DNA of 64,000 bases from contig JAIEPH010000026.1 of the NCBI GenBank assembly GCA_019749805.1, positions 62,001 to 126,000 of the forward strand, in the 5' to 3' direction. The translations under genes and the position numbers were made by a program. Below are positions 42,281-51,136 of the stretch, in pieces (the stretch's first letter is position 1; each line of letters opens with the position of its first letter). Below the pieces are notes generated by a model, which saw only the letters and a list, made by a program, of their open reading frames with translations, had not been told where the DNA came from and made no database searches. Source of the DNA: Mycobacteriaceae bacterium (GTDB lineage: Bacteria > Actinomycetota > Actinomycetes > Mycobacteriales > Mycobacteriaceae).

Positions 42281-43312
42281 ATGAAGCTAGGACTGCAGCT
42301 GGGTTATTGGGGCGCGCAGCCGCCGGAGAACCACGCCGAACTGGTCGCGGCCGCCGAGGAGGCCGCGTTCGACACCGTGTTCACCGCGGAGGCGTGGGGT
42401 TCGGACGCATACACGCCGTTGGCCTGGTGGGGCCGTGAAACGACCAAGATGCGCCTGGGCACCTCGGTCATCCAGCTGTCGGCCAGGACGCCGACCGCGT
42501 GCGCGATGGCCGCCCTCACGCTGGACCACCTGTCCGGCGGCAGGCACATCCTCGGCCTCGGGGTGTCGGGGCCGCAGGTGGTCGAGGGTTGGTACGGCGC
42601 CAAGTTCCCCAAGCCGCTGGCCCGCACCCGCGAGTACATCGACATCCTGCGCCAGGTCTGGGCCCGCGAGGCGCCGGTGCACAGCGACGGCCCGCACTAT
42701 CCGCTGCCGTTGACCGGCGAGGGCACCACCGGGCTCGGCAAGAACCTGAAGCCGATCACCCACCCGCTGCGCGCCGACATCCCGGTGATGCTGGGCGCCG
42801 AGGGACCGAAGAACGTCGCGCTGGCCGCCGAGATCTGTGACGGCTGGCTGCCCATCTTCTACTCGCCGCGGATCGCCGGCATGTACAACGAGTGGCTCGA
42901 CGAGGGTTTCGCGCGTCCCGGCGCGCGGCGCACCCGCGAGACGTTCGAGATCTGCGCGACCGCACAGGTCGTCGTCACCGACGATCGCGCCGAGATCATG
43001 GAGTTGATGAAGCCCCATCTGGCGCTCTACATGGGCGGGATGGGCGCCGAGGACACCAACTTCCACGCCGACGTCTACCGCCGCATGGGGTACGCCGAGG
43101 TGGTCGACGACGTCACCAAGTTGTTCCGTTCCGATCGCAAGGACGAGGCGGCGAAGATCATCCCGGACGAGCTCGTCGACGATTCGGCGATCGTGGGTGA
43201 CCTCGCCTACGTGCAGGAACAGATCAAGGCGTGGGAGGCCGCCGGCGTGACGATGATGGTCGTCGGCGCGCAATCACCCGAGCAGATTCGGGACCTCGCC
43301 GCACTCGTATAG
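42281..43312 (+). CDS. F420-dependent luciferase-like oxidoreductase, Rv3520c homologue
   Basis: This 343-residue TIM barrel begins MKLGLQLGYWG and has TVFTAEAWGSDAYTPLAW (about 33), GGRHILGLGVSGPQVVEGWY (about 87) and ADIPVMLGAEGPKNVALAAE (about 166), typical of F420-binding luciferase-like enzymes such as Mer-type oxidoreductases. It matches Rv3520c. The reaction in sterol breakdown is not established. ATG 42281 has GGAAGGCGG ahead. It may share the KstR site at 42232-42245. Confidence 0.85.
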   Translation: MKLGLQLGYWGAQPPENHAELVAAAEEAAFDTVFTAEAWGSDAYTPLAWWGRETTKMRLGTSVIQLSARTPTACAMAALTLDHLSGGRHILGLGVSGPQVVEGWYGAKFPKPLARTREYIDILRQVWAREAPVHSDGPHYPLPLTGEGTTGLGKNLKPITHPLRADIPVMLGAEGPKNVALAAEICDGWLPIFYSPRIAGMYNEWLDEGFARPGARRTRETFEICATAQVVVTDDRAEIMELMKPHLALYMGGMGAEDTNFHADVYRRMGYAEVVDDVTKLFRSDRKDEAAKIIPDELVDDSAIVGDLAYVQEQIKAWEAAGVTMMVVGAQSPEQIRDLAALV

Positions 43313-43343
43313 GACTCGGGTAGACACTTCCTTGCTAGTTGTC

Positions 43344-43357
43344 TAGTCCGCGTTCTA
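43344..43357. promoter_or_regulatory. Degenerate KstR site before the Rv3519-like gene
   Basis: TAGTCCGCGTTCTA keeps the outer bases and the right half GTTCTA but has TCC in place of AAC. It lies between TTGCTA (43332-43337) and TAGATT (43356-43361), an 18-base spacer. The -10 ends six bases before the ATG at 43368. Confidence 0.5.
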
Positions 43358-43367
43358 GATTGACCCG

Positions 43368-44081
43368 ATGAGCCAGCACACCATCGCGGGCACGGTGCTC
43401 ACCATGCCGGTCAAGGTCCGCAAAGCGACTCAGCACATGGCGATGTTCCCGGTGGACGCCGACGCCGCCCAGGCGATGATCGACTACAGCGGTTTGCAGG
43501 TCTGCCGCTACCGGCCGAACCGCGCGATGGCCGTGCTGATGCTGATGCGCTACATCGACTCCGATCTCGGCGAGTACTACGAGTACGGCACCAACATCAT
43601 GGTGAACCCACCGGGATCGGATGCGAAGGGACTGCGCGCCCTGCAGTCGGCGGGGGCGTTCGTCCACCACCTGCCCGTCGACCAACCGTTCACCCTCGAG
43701 GCCGGGTGCAAGATCTGGGGCTACCCGAAGGTGATGGCCGACTTCGTGATTCGGGACGGCCACACGTATTCGTTCGACGTGACGATCAACGGCCAGTTCG
43801 CCGTTGGCATGGACTTCAAGCCGGGACTACCGGTGCCGTCGGCATTCACGTCGCGCCCGCAGTCGCACCCCACCTATTCGTACCGCGACGGTGTCCGCCG
43901 TCAGACCCTCGGCGAGATGAAGACGACCGATGTGCGGTACCGGCCCGGCGGTGCGACCGTCCGTCTCGGCGAACATTCCTACGCCAAAGAACTGGCCTCG
44001 CTAGGCTTCCCCAAACGTGCGATGGTCTCCAGTTCGGCGGGCAACGTCGAGATGACATTCGCAGACGCGCAGGAGGTTTGA
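43368..44081 (+). CDS. Acetoacetate-decarboxylase-like protein, Rv3519 homologue
   Basis: This 237-residue protein of the ADC-like fold has YYEYGTNIMVNPPG (about residue 63) and EAGCKIWGYPKVMADF (about 110), where the family's Schiff-base Lys region lies. It matches Rv3519 in length. Function in the regulon is unknown; decarboxylation or aldol-type chemistry is possible. The ATG has no Shine-Dalgarno and lies directly behind a promoter-like pair, so a leaderless mRNA is likely. cyp142 follows after five bases. Confidence 0.8.
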   Translation: MSQHTIAGTVLTMPVKVRKATQHMAMFPVDADAAQAMIDYSGLQVCRYRPNRAMAVLMLMRYIDSDLGEYYEYGTNIMVNPPGSDAKGLRALQSAGAFVHHLPVDQPFTLEAGCKIWGYPKVMADFVIRDGHTYSFDVTINGQFAVGMDFKPGLPVPSAFTSRPQSHPTYSYRDGVRRQTLGEMKTTDVRYRPGGATVRLGEHSYAKELASLGFPKRAMVSSSAGNVEMTFADAQEV

Positions 44082-44086
44082 CCAAT

Positions 44087-45298
44087 ATGTCACCGACCAC
44101 GGCAACGAAGCCGGATGTGGATCTCGCCGACGGCGCCTTCTATGCCGATCGGCCGGCGTCCCGCGAGGTCTACAAGTGGATGCGAGAGAACGAGCCGGTG
44201 TTCCGGGATCGCAACGGATTGGCGGCCGCGGCAACCTATGCCGCGGTGATCGAGGCCGAGCGCAATCCCGAGCTGTTCTCCAACGCCGGTGGGATCCGGC
44301 CCGATCAGGGGCCGCTGCCGATGATGATCGACATGGACGATCCCGCACATCTGTTGCGCCGCAAGCTCGTCAATGCCGGCTTCACGCGCAAACGGCTGAA
44401 GGTTCAGGACGGGACCATCGGCGCGTTGTGCGACTGGCTCATCGACCAGGTGTGTGAGCGCGGCGAATGCGATTTGGTGACCGACCTTGCGGCGCCGCTG
44501 CCGATGGCCGTCATCGGAGACATGCTCGGCGTGCTCCCCGAGGAGCGCGAGCTGTTTCTCAAGTGGTCCGACGAGATGATGGTCGGCCTCAGTTCCACTG
44601 TGTCCGAAGCAGAAATGCAGGTCACGATGGACGCCTTCATGGCCTACAACAACTACACCATGAACAAGATCGCCCAGCGTCGGGAGGAACCGACCGAGGA
44701 TCTGATCAGCGTCCTGGTCCACGCCGAGGTCGACGGTCAACAGCTGTCAGACGACGACATCCTGCAGGAGACCCTGCTGATTCTCGTCGGCGGCGACGAG
44801 ACCACGCGTCACACCATCTCCGGCGGCATCGAGCAGCTGATCCGCAATCGCGATCAGTGGGATCTGCTGCGCAACGACTTCGATCTGCTTCCCGGCGCGA
44901 TCGAGGAGATGCTGCGCTGGACATCGCCGCTGAAGAACATGGCGCGAACGGTCACCGCCGACACGGAGTTTCACGGCGCGAGCCTCAAAGCCGGTGAGAA
45001 GATGCTCCTGTTGTTCGAGTCGGCGAACTTCGACGAAGCTGTCTTCGGAGACCCGGAGAACTTCCGCATTCAGCGAGACCCCAACAGCCACTTGGCATTC
45101 GGATTCGGGACTCACTTCTGCCTCGGAAATCAGCTGGCGCGCATCGAGTTGATCAACATGACGCGGCGGGTGCTGGAGCGGATGCCTGACCTGCAGCTCG
45201 CCTCCGACGCCGTGCTGCCACTTCGGCCGGCGAACTTCGTCAGCGGCCTGGAGTCGATGCCGGTGACGTTCACCCCGAGCAAGCGCGTGCTGAGATAG
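44087..45298 (+). CDS. cyp142: Cyp142, steroid C26 monooxygenase
   Basis: This 403-residue P450 has the I-helix GGDETTRHTI (about residue 235), ExxR in EEMLRW and the heme loop AFGFGTHFCLGNQLA with thiolate Cys345. It matches Rv3518c. It oxidises the cholestenone terminal methyl with the opposite stereochemistry to Cyp125 and can back it up. ATG 44087 has AGGAGG at 44071-44076. It is translationally close to the Rv3519-like gene and ends at a hairpin. Confidence 0.93.
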   Translation: MSPTTATKPDVDLADGAFYADRPASREVYKWMRENEPVFRDRNGLAAAATYAAVIEAERNPELFSNAGGIRPDQGPLPMMIDMDDPAHLLRRKLVNAGFTRKRLKVQDGTIGALCDWLIDQVCERGECDLVTDLAAPLPMAVIGDMLGVLPEERELFLKWSDEMMVGLSSTVSEAEMQVTMDAFMAYNNYTMNKIAQRREEPTEDLISVLVHAEVDGQQLSDDDILQETLLILVGGDETTRHTISGGIEQLIRNRDQWDLLRNDFDLLPGAIEEMLRWTSPLKNMARTVTADTEFHGASLKAGEKMLLLFESANFDEAVFGDPENFRIQRDPNSHLAFGFGTHFCLGNQLARIELINMTRRVLERMPDLQLASDAVLPLRPANFVSGLESMPVTFTPSKRVLR

Positions 45299-45299
45299 C

Positions 45300-45348
45300 G
45301 ATTTGGGTGCGCTTGCGATCGCTCAGCGACGGTTTGCGCACCGAAATC
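45300..45348. terminator. Bidirectional hairpin between cyp142 and echA19
   Basis: GATTTGGGTGCGC (45300-45312) pairs with GCGCACCGAAATC (45336-45348) with one mismatch in 13. It lies directly after the cyp142 stop and ends two bases before the echA19 stop, so it can serve both convergent genes. Confidence 0.6.
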
Positions 45349-45349
45349 A

Positions 45350-46159
45350 CTACTTCATCTGGAAGTTGGGCGCGCGTTTCTCCTTGAACGCCAGCGGGCC
45401 TTCCTTGGCATCGTCGGACAGGAACACCGGGATGCCGTTGGCGGTGTCGGGCTTGAACGCGTCGAGTTCGTGCATGCCCTCGGCCTCACGGATGGTCTTG
45501 AGGATCGCCTGCACGGCCAGCGGGCCGTTGTTGTTGATGACGTCGGCGATCTCCAGCGCCTTTTCCAGTGCGGTGCCGTCGGGGACGACGTAGCCGATCA
45601 GGCCGTAGGACAGCGCCTCGGCGGCAGTGATGTGGCGTCCGGTCAGCAGTAGGTCGCACGCGATCGTGTACGGGATCTGGCGCGGCAGCCGCACCGCCGA
45701 GCCGCCCATCGGATACAGGCTCCACTTGGCCTCCGAGATGCCGAACTTCGCGCTCTCACCCGCGACGCGGATGTCGGTGCCCTGCAGGATCTCGGTGCCT
45801 CCTGCGATGGCCGGGCCTTCGACGGCGGCGATCAGCGGCTTGGTGAGCCTACGACCCTTCAGCAGGGCCTCGATCTTCGTCGGGTCGAACGCCCCGCTCT
45901 TGAACGAGTCGCCGGGAGGCGCCTTGGTTGCGGTCTTCAGGTCCATACCTGCGCAGAAGTAGCCGCCTGCGCCGGTGAGGATGCAGGTGCGGATCTCGGG
46001 ATCCTCGTCGACGCGGTTCCAGGCGTCGACCATGATCGACATCATTTCGGTGGACAGTGCGTTGCGCGCCTCCGGTCGGTTCAGCGTCAGGATCAGGGTG
46101 TGTCCGCGCTGCTCAATGAGGGCGTCGGGGCCTTTTTCCGGTTTTCCTTCGTCGCTCAC
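45350..46159 (-). CDS. echA19: EchA19, steroid enoyl-CoA hydratase
   Basis: This 269-residue crotonase has the oxyanion-hole parts [13 protein letters not shown] (about residue 64) and [20 protein letters not shown] (about 110), with the Glu pair region [11 protein letters not shown]. It matches Rv3516, which hydrates 22,24-unsaturated steroid side-chain CoA esters. It diverges from fadD19 across a gap with a KstR operator. The GTG start is preceded by GGAAGGCGG. ChsH3 at 17061 catalyses the alternative hydration. Confidence 0.9.
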   Translation of the reverse strand: MSDEGKPEKGPDALIEQRGHTLILTLNRPEARNALSTEMMSIMVDAWNRVDEDPEIRTCILTGAGGYFCAGMDLKTATKAPPGDSFKSGAFDPTKIEALLKGRRLTKPLIAAVEGPAIAGGTEILQGTDIRVAGESAKFGISEAKWSLYPMGGSAVRLPRQIPYTIACDLLLTGRHITAAEALSYGLIGYVVPDGTALEKALEIADVINNNGPLAVQAILKTIREAEGMHELDAFKPDTANGIPVFLSDDAKEGPLAFKEKRAPNFQMK

Positions 46160-46205
46160 GAACTAGTCCGCCTTCCAGCGTCGATGCCACAGACTTGTCT
46201 CGAAA

Positions 46206-46219
46206 TGTAACACGTTCTA
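46206..46219. promoter_or_regulatory. KstR operator between echA19 and fadD19
   Basis: TGTAACACGTTCTA fits TnnAACnnGTTnnA. It lies between TTGTCT (46195-46200) and TAGTTT (46218-46223), a 17-base spacer, i.e. inside the fadD19 promoter. Confidence 0.88.
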
Positions 46220-46230
46220 GTTTATGTGCT

Positions 46231-47883
46231 GTGGCCCTGAACATTGCTGATCTTGCCGAGCACGCCATCGATGCCGTGCCAGACCGTGTCGCCCTCATTT
46301 CGGGTGACGAACAGCTGACCTACGCCGAATTGGAGGAGAAGGCCAACCGTCTGGCCCACTACCTCCTCGACCAAGGCGTGAAGAAGGACGACAAGGTCGG
46401 GCTGTACTGCCGCAATCGCATCGAGATCGTCATCGCGATGCTGGGCATCGTCAAGGCTGGTGCGATTCTGGTCAACGTCAACTTCCGCTACGTCGAGGGC
46501 GAGCTGAAGTACCTGTTCGACAACTCGGACATGGTCGCGCTGGTGCACGAGCGCCGCTACGCCGACCGCGTCGCCAACGTGCTGCCCGAGACACCCGCCG
46601 TCAAGACCGTCCTCTCGGTCGAGGACGGCAGCGACGACGACTACCAGCGTTACGGCGGTGTCGAGTTCTACTCGGCGCTGGAGCAGGGCTCGCCCGAGCG
46701 CGACTTCGGTGAGCGCAGCGCCGACGACATCTACCTGCTCTACACCGGCGGCACGACCGGCTTCCCCAAGGGCGTGATGTGGCGCCACGAGGACATCTAC
46801 CGAGTGCTGTTCGGCGGCACCGACTTTGCGACGGGCGAGTTCGTCAAGGATGAGTACGACCTGGCCAAGGCCGCCGCGGAGAATCCGCCGATGATCCGCT
46901 ACCCGATCCCGCCGATGATCCACGGCGCCACCCAGTCGGCCACCTGGATGTCGATCTTCTCGGGTCAAACCACAGTGCTCGCACCGGAGTTCGACGCCGA
47001 CGAGGTTTGGCAGACCATCGAGAAGCACAAGGTGAACCTGCTGTTCTTCACGGGCGACGCGATGGCTCGCCCGCTGCTGGACGCGTTGACCAAACTGCAC
47101 GACGGGGGCCGCGAGCCCGATCTGTCGTCACTGTTCCTGCTCGCCAGCACGGCCGCGCTGTTCTCGACGAGCATCAAGGAGAAGTTCCTCGAGCTGCTCC
47201 CCAACCGGGTGATCACCGACTCGATCGGTTCCTCGGAAACCGGCTTCGGCGGCACCAGCATCGTGGCGAAGGGCCAGTCGCACACCGGCGGACCGCGCGT
47301 GACGATCGACCATCGCACCGTCGTTCTCGACGAGGACGGCAACGAGGTCAAGCCGGGCTCCGGGGTGCGCGGGATGATCGCCAAGAAGGGCAACATCCCG
47401 GTCGGTTACTACAAGGACGAAGAGAAAACCAGGCAGACCTTCCGAACCTTCAACGGGGTGCGCTATGCGATTCCGGGTGACTACGCCGAGGTCGACGCGG
47501 ACGGCTCCGTGACGATGCTCGGCCGCGGTTCGCAGTCCATCAACAGTGGTGGCGAGAAGATCTACCCCGAAGAGGTCGAGGCCGCGCTCAAGGGCCACCC
47601 TGACGTCTTCGACGCGCTGGTGGTCGGGGTGCCCGACGAGCGGTACGGGAACTGCGTGGCCGCCGTCATCCACCGCCGCGAAGGCACCAACCCGACGCTG
47701 GCCGAACTCGACACGTTCGTCCGGAATGAGATCGCGGGTTACAAAGTGCCGCGCAAGGTTTGGTGGGTCGACGAGATCCACCGCACGCCCGCGGGCAAGC
47801 CCGACTACCGGTGGGCCAAGGACATCACCGAGGAGCGGCCCGCCGACGACGCACACGTCAAGCACGCGGGCAGCACATCCTGA
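46231..47883 (+). CDS. fadD19: FadD19, C26 steroid acyl-CoA ligase
   Basis: This 550-residue adenylate-forming enzyme has the AMP-binding loop YLLYTGGTTGFPKGVMW (about residue 178), SIGSSETGFGG (about 331) and the hinge/C-terminal Lys region RGSQSINSGGEKIYPEEVE, PRKVWWVDEIHRTPAGKPDY. It matches Rv3515c, which activates 3-oxocholest-4-en-26-oate. GTG 46231 is seven bases after the -10 TAGTTT, with no Shine-Dalgarno (leaderless prediction). Its stop shares one base with the next ATG. Confidence 0.93.
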   Translation: MALNIADLAEHAIDAVPDRVALISGDEQLTYAELEEKANRLAHYLLDQGVKKDDKVGLYCRNRIEIVIAMLGIVKAGAILVNVNFRYVEGELKYLFDNSDMVALVHERRYADRVANVLPETPAVKTVLSVEDGSDDDYQRYGGVEFYSALEQGSPERDFGERSADDIYLLYTGGTTGFPKGVMWRHEDIYRVLFGGTDFATGEFVKDEYDLAKAAAENPPMIRYPIPPMIHGATQSATWMSIFSGQTTVLAPEFDADEVWQTIEKHKVNLLFFTGDAMARPLLDALTKLHDGGREPDLSSLFLLASTAALFSTSIKEKFLELLPNRVITDSIGSSETGFGGTSIVAKGQSHTGGPRVTIDHRTVVLDEDGNEVKPGSGVRGMIAKKGNIPVGYYKDEEKTRQTFRTFNGVRYAIPGDYAEVDADGSVTMLGRGSQSINSGGEKIYPEEVEAALKGHPDVFDALVVGVPDERYGNCVAAVIHRREGTNPTLAELDTFVRNEIAGYKVPRKVWWVDEIHRTPAGKPDYRWAKDITEERPADDAHVKHAGSTS

Positions 47884-49004
47884 TGCGTACCGAGCTGTGT
47901 GACCGTTTCGGCATCGACTATCCGATATTCGTCTTCACGCCGTCGGAGAAGGTCGCCGCCGCGGTCAGCAAGGCCGGCGGTCTCGGTGTGCTCGGCTGCG
48001 TGCGGTTCAACGACGCCGACGATCTCGAGAACGTGCTGTGCTGGATGGACGAGAACACCGACGGTAAGCCGTACGGTGTCGACATCGTGATGCCGGCCAA
48101 GATCCCGCAGGAGGGCACGGCCGCCGATATCGGCAAGCTCATCCCGCAGAGCCACCGTGACTTCATCGACAAGACCCTCGCCGATCTCGGTGTTCCGCCG
48201 TTGCCCGAGGATGGGGAGCGCAGCGCGGGTGTGCTCGGCTGGCTGCACTCGGTGGCCCGTTCGCACGTCGAGGTGGCGCTCAAGCACCCGATCAAGTTGA
48301 TCGCCAACGCCCTTGGCTCACCGCCGAAGGACGTGATCGATCAGGTGCACGCGGCCGGGGTGCCGGTGGCGGCCCTGGCCGGTAGCGCCAAGCACGCGCA
48401 GCGTCATGCCGCGAACGGCGTGGACATCGTGGTGGCGCAGGGCCACGAGGCGGGTGGACACACCGGCGAGATCGGTTCGATGGTGCTGTGGCCGGAAATC
48501 GTTGATGCGCTTGACGGTAAGACCCCGGTGCTGGCGGCAGGCGGTATCGGCACCGGGCGGCAGGTCGCCGCGGCCCTCGCGCTGGGCGCTCAGGGGGTGT
48601 GGATGGGCTCGGCGTTCCTGACGTCGGCCGAGTACGACCTGGGCCATCGCAAGCCGTCCGGTGTGTCGACGATCCAGGAGGCCCTGCTGCGGGCCAACTC
48701 GAGCGACACCGTGCGCCGCCGTATTTACACCGGAAAGCCTGCGCGCCTGCTGAAGTCGAAGTGGACCGACGCCTGGGATGCCCCCGATGCACCCGAGCCA
48801 TTGCCGATGCCGCTGCAGAACATCCTCGTCAGCGAGGCCCATCAGCGGATGAACGAATCGGACAATCCCGACACCGTCGCGATGCCCGTCGGTCAGATCG
48901 TCGGACGGATGAACGAGATCCGGCCGGTCGCCGACATCATCGCCGAGTTGGTCTCCGGTTTCGACGAGGCCTCGAAGCGGCTCGACGGTATCCGCGAGCG
49001 TTGA
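47883..49004 (+). CDS. Nitronate-monooxygenase-like FMN oxidoreductase
   Basis: This 373-residue TIM barrel of the NMO/2-nitropropane dioxygenase family starts with the FMN-barrel segment RFGIDYPIFVFTPSEKVAAA. It then has GHEAGGHTGEIGSMVL (about residue 190) and GGIGTGRQVAAALALGAQGV (about 221). It resembles IpdC, the flavin enzyme of ring C/D degradation, but lies in the side-chain region and is coupled to fadD19 (TGATG). It might oxidise a CoA intermediate made there. I recall no such gene after fadD19 in M. tuberculosis. Confidence 0.83.
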   Translation: MRTELCDRFGIDYPIFVFTPSEKVAAAVSKAGGLGVLGCVRFNDADDLENVLCWMDENTDGKPYGVDIVMPAKIPQEGTAADIGKLIPQSHRDFIDKTLADLGVPPLPEDGERSAGVLGWLHSVARSHVEVALKHPIKLIANALGSPPKDVIDQVHAAGVPVAALAGSAKHAQRHAANGVDIVVAQGHEAGGHTGEIGSMVLWPEIVDALDGKTPVLAAGGIGTGRQVAAALALGAQGVWMGSAFLTSAEYDLGHRKPSGVSTIQEALLRANSSDTVRRRIYTGKPARLLKSKWTDAWDAPDAPEPLPMPLQNILVSEAHQRMNESDNPDTVAMPVGQIVGRMNEIRPVADIIAELVSGFDEASKRLDGIRER

Positions 49005-49049
49005 CGCCGGCGTATTGTCGCGCAGAGGATCGTATGGCTAATACGCGAA

Positions 49050-49098
49050 ATCCACGTTTTGCAGACAAAGTGCGAGTAGAGGTCTGCAAAACGTGGAT
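49050..49098. terminator. 17-base-pair perfect hairpin between convergent genes
   Basis: ATCCACGTTTTGCAGAC (49050-49066) and its exact reverse complement (49082-49098) surround a 15-base loop. It lies between the stops of the NMO-like gene (49004) and the LpqN-like gene (49122) and is the strongest inverted repeat seen in the window. No long T-tract follows. A bidirectional terminator is the simplest reading. Confidence 0.7.
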
Positions 49099-49121
49099 CT
49101 CGAGGCGCGAACAGCCTTACA

Positions 49122-49838
49122 TCACGGGGTGATCGTCGTCTGCTCGTCGATGACATCCGTTGCCGCGCCGACGATGTCGCCCTGGTTCTCCAGGCCGTCG
49201 GCGTTGAGCTGCAGAACGTAGAGGCCGTCTGCTCCCGGGATCACGACGGTTTTCTGGGCGACGATCTTGGTCTGACCCTCCGACTCCCAGGTGCCGCCGA
49301 GCTGGAAGGCCGGGTAGTCGCTGAGCGTGCTGTTCTCACCCTCGTTCGACGCGCTCCAGCCCGGCAGGTTCTGCAGTTCGCCGGGAGCCAGGTCGATGAT
49401 CTTCTGCGGGTCGACGTTGCCGGTCAGCTTCGAAACCAGCGCGACGATGCTCGGCGAGTACTCGGCGGCTTCGGGGCCGGTGTAGATGATGGCGCCGTAG
49501 GCCCACTCCGGGGTGTTCTCCCCGGCCGGCTCCCAGCCGTCGGGGATCGGCAGATCGATGGTGGGTGAGCCCGGGTCGCCGCGCTTGACCGGCGCCTCCT
49601 GGATGTTGTTCTCCTTGATGTAGCTGGCGATCGTCGGGTTCGGGCCGGCGGCATCCTCCTCGCGCGGAGCGACTTTGGCCGTTGTCGTCGGTGCGGCCTT
49701 GGCCGTGGTCGTGGTGGTGGTCGCGGTCTCCGACTCGCTGGTGGCCGGTTCGGTCTTGGTGTCCGAGCCGCAGCCAGACAACACCAGGGCCAGAGCGGCA
49801 GCCAACGCGGCCGCTCCGGTGATCGCCGTGCGCCTCAT
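49122..49838 (-). CDS. LpqN/LpqT-family lipoprotein
   Basis: This 238-residue protein has a lipobox (LALVLSGCGSD, Cys at about 23), a long Thr/Ala/Pro linker (about 30-60) and a globular domain with TIASYIKENNIQEAPVKRGD and PTIDLPIPDGWEPAG, typical of the Lpp-LpqN family, which is restricted to mycobacteria and relatives. Members are envelope proteins, some reported to bind mycolate-related enzymes. Convergent to the NMO-like gene across a strong hairpin. Confidence 0.82.
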   Translation of the reverse strand: MRRTAITGAAALAAALALVLSGCGSDTKTEPATSESETATTTTTTAKAAPTTTAKVAPREEDAAGPNPTIASYIKENNIQEAPVKRGDPGSPTIDLPIPDGWEPAGENTPEWAYGAIIYTGPEAAEYSPSIVALVSKLTGNVDPQKIIDLAPGELQNLPGWSASNEGENSTLSDYPAFQLGGTWESEGQTKIVAQKTVVIPGADGLYVLQLNADGLENQGDIVGAATDVIDEQTTITP

Positions 49839-49939
49839 CAGTCACTCCTGTCGCTGCAACGCGTGTCGCCGTCCTCGGCAAACATGGCCGGTTGCTTTGG
49901 TCGTGACGAAGCGTAATCGAAAAGGACCGCTATGAAGGG

Positions 49940-49955
49940 CGAGTAGTTCTACTCG
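49940..49955. promoter_or_regulatory. Palindrome between the LpqN-like and VOC genes
   Basis: CGAGTAGTTCTACTCG has 7-base perfect arms around TT. It is centred about 110 bases upstream of the lipoprotein ATG (49838) and 90 upstream of the VOC ATG (50038), so it could be an operator for either. It does not match KstR, KstR2 or IdeR consensus sites. Confidence 0.45.
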
Positions 49956-50037
49956 ATCCGAAATCCGGCAAACCGTAGCCGGGCCGTGTCCGATTAGTTC
50001 ACGACACCTCGCGGTGGACCGACATAGCGTCAGGGCC

Positions 50038-50436
50038 ATGGAAATTCGTCTGACATCAACCGTCTTTCAGGTATTCGCCAGCGACCTCACAGCTTCGCTG
50101 GACTTCTACCGGCTACTCGGGCTGCCGGTGCCAGGCTCCGACGCACCGCATGTGGCGGTCGAACTGCCGGGTGGAAATACCTTGTCGTTCGACAACGAGG
50201 AGACGATTGCGGCGATGCATCCCGGTTGGGCGGCCCCGTCGTCATCGCACAGCAGGGTTGCCCTGGCACTAGGTGTCGGCGCGCCTGGCGAGGTCGATGC
50301 ACTCTTCGAAAAGATCACGGCAGCAGGCTATTCCGGTGTACTAAACCCCTACGATGCGCCGTGGCAGCAGCGCTATGCGACCGTCGCCGACCCCGACGGC
50401 AACTGGGTGGACTTGTTCGCCGCACTGGAGTCCTGA
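50038..50436 (+). CDS. VOC (glyoxalase/dioxygenase) superfamily protein
   Basis: A 132-residue protein built of two beta-alpha-beta-beta-beta units: FQVFASDLTASLDFYRLLG at about residue 8 and ALGVGAPGEVDALFEKI at about 80, ending YATVADPDGNWVDLFA. The metal positions of active glyoxalases are only partly present, so it may be a binding or resistance protein. Its last 64 bases overlap the convergent AraC gene. Confidence 0.78.
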   Translation: MEIRLTSTVFQVFASDLTASLDFYRLLGLPVPGSDAPHVAVELPGGNTLSFDNEETIAAMHPGWAAPSSSHSRVALALGVGAPGEVDALFEKITAAGYSGVLNPYDAPWQQRYATVADPDGNWVDLFAALES

Positions 50437-51110
50437 CCGAACCACCCCAGCGGGACACCAGCGAGCGCGCGGACCTCGCGGTGCAGGTGTGGCTGGTCGG
50501 CGTAGCCCGCACGGGCCGCGACGTCGGAGAAGGGCAGCCCCTCAACGAGGAGACGCCGGGCATGACGGAACCGCAGGATGCGTCGCAGCGTCGCAGCGCC
50601 GTAGCCGTAGACGGCGCTGCAATGGCGCTGCAGGGTGCGCGGTGACCAGCCGAGGGTCTGCGCGACATCGGCGACACCGGATCCACTGGCGAGGCGGCCG
50701 GTAACCTGCCTCAGCTGCGGCAGCGTCCACGGTGCGGTTTCGCCGCGCGGAGTCTCGGCCGCCAGTTGCTCCGTCAGCTCGGTCAGTGACCGGGCCCGCG
50801 GCAGCCGTCGCAGATCCGCGAGCGGCACCCTGGTGTCGCGTATCGCGCCCGCTGGAATACCCAGCAGCCTCGGCAGAATGCCGGGCCGAAACCGCAGGCC
50901 GATGTAGGGGTCTGCGTCGCGCGTCGTCATCACCGGCGCGGTGTCCGGGCCCGCGACGACGATTCCGTCGTCTATCGCGATGAGATCCATGCATCCATCG
51001 GGCAGCACCCGCACGGGTGCGGACGGCCCGTCCATCGTCCACGCGACCTCGACCAGGTCGGCCAGCGCAGTCGTCGGCGCGTATTCGCGGTACCCCACAT
51101 TGACCGACAA
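50373..51110 (-). CDS. AraC-family transcriptional regulator
   Basis: A 245-residue protein with an N-terminal DUF6597-like ligand domain (REYAPTTALADLVEVAW, VRVLPDGCMDLI) and a C-terminal AraC double helix-turn-helix (about residues 140-225: VADVAQTLGWSPRTLQRH and FSDVAARAGYADQPHLHREV). The start is uncertain: TTG 51110 is used here, and a GTG four codons downstream is possible. It diverges from the PucR gene across only 26 bases. The target is probably local. Confidence 0.78.
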   Translation of the reverse strand: MSVNVGYREYAPTTALADLVEVAWTMDGPSAPVRVLPDGCMDLIAIDDGIVVAGPDTAPVMTTRDADPYIGLRFRPGILPRLLGIPAGAIRDTRVPLADLRRLPRARSLTELTEQLAAETPRGETAPWTLPQLRQVTGRLASGSGVADVAQTLGWSPRTLQRHCSAVYGYGAATLRRILRFRHARRLLVEGLPFSDVAARAGYADQPHLHREVRALAGVPLGWFGQDSSAANKSTQLPSGSATVA

Positions 51111-51136
51111 TAGACTCGGCTGAAAAGGAGAAGTGC

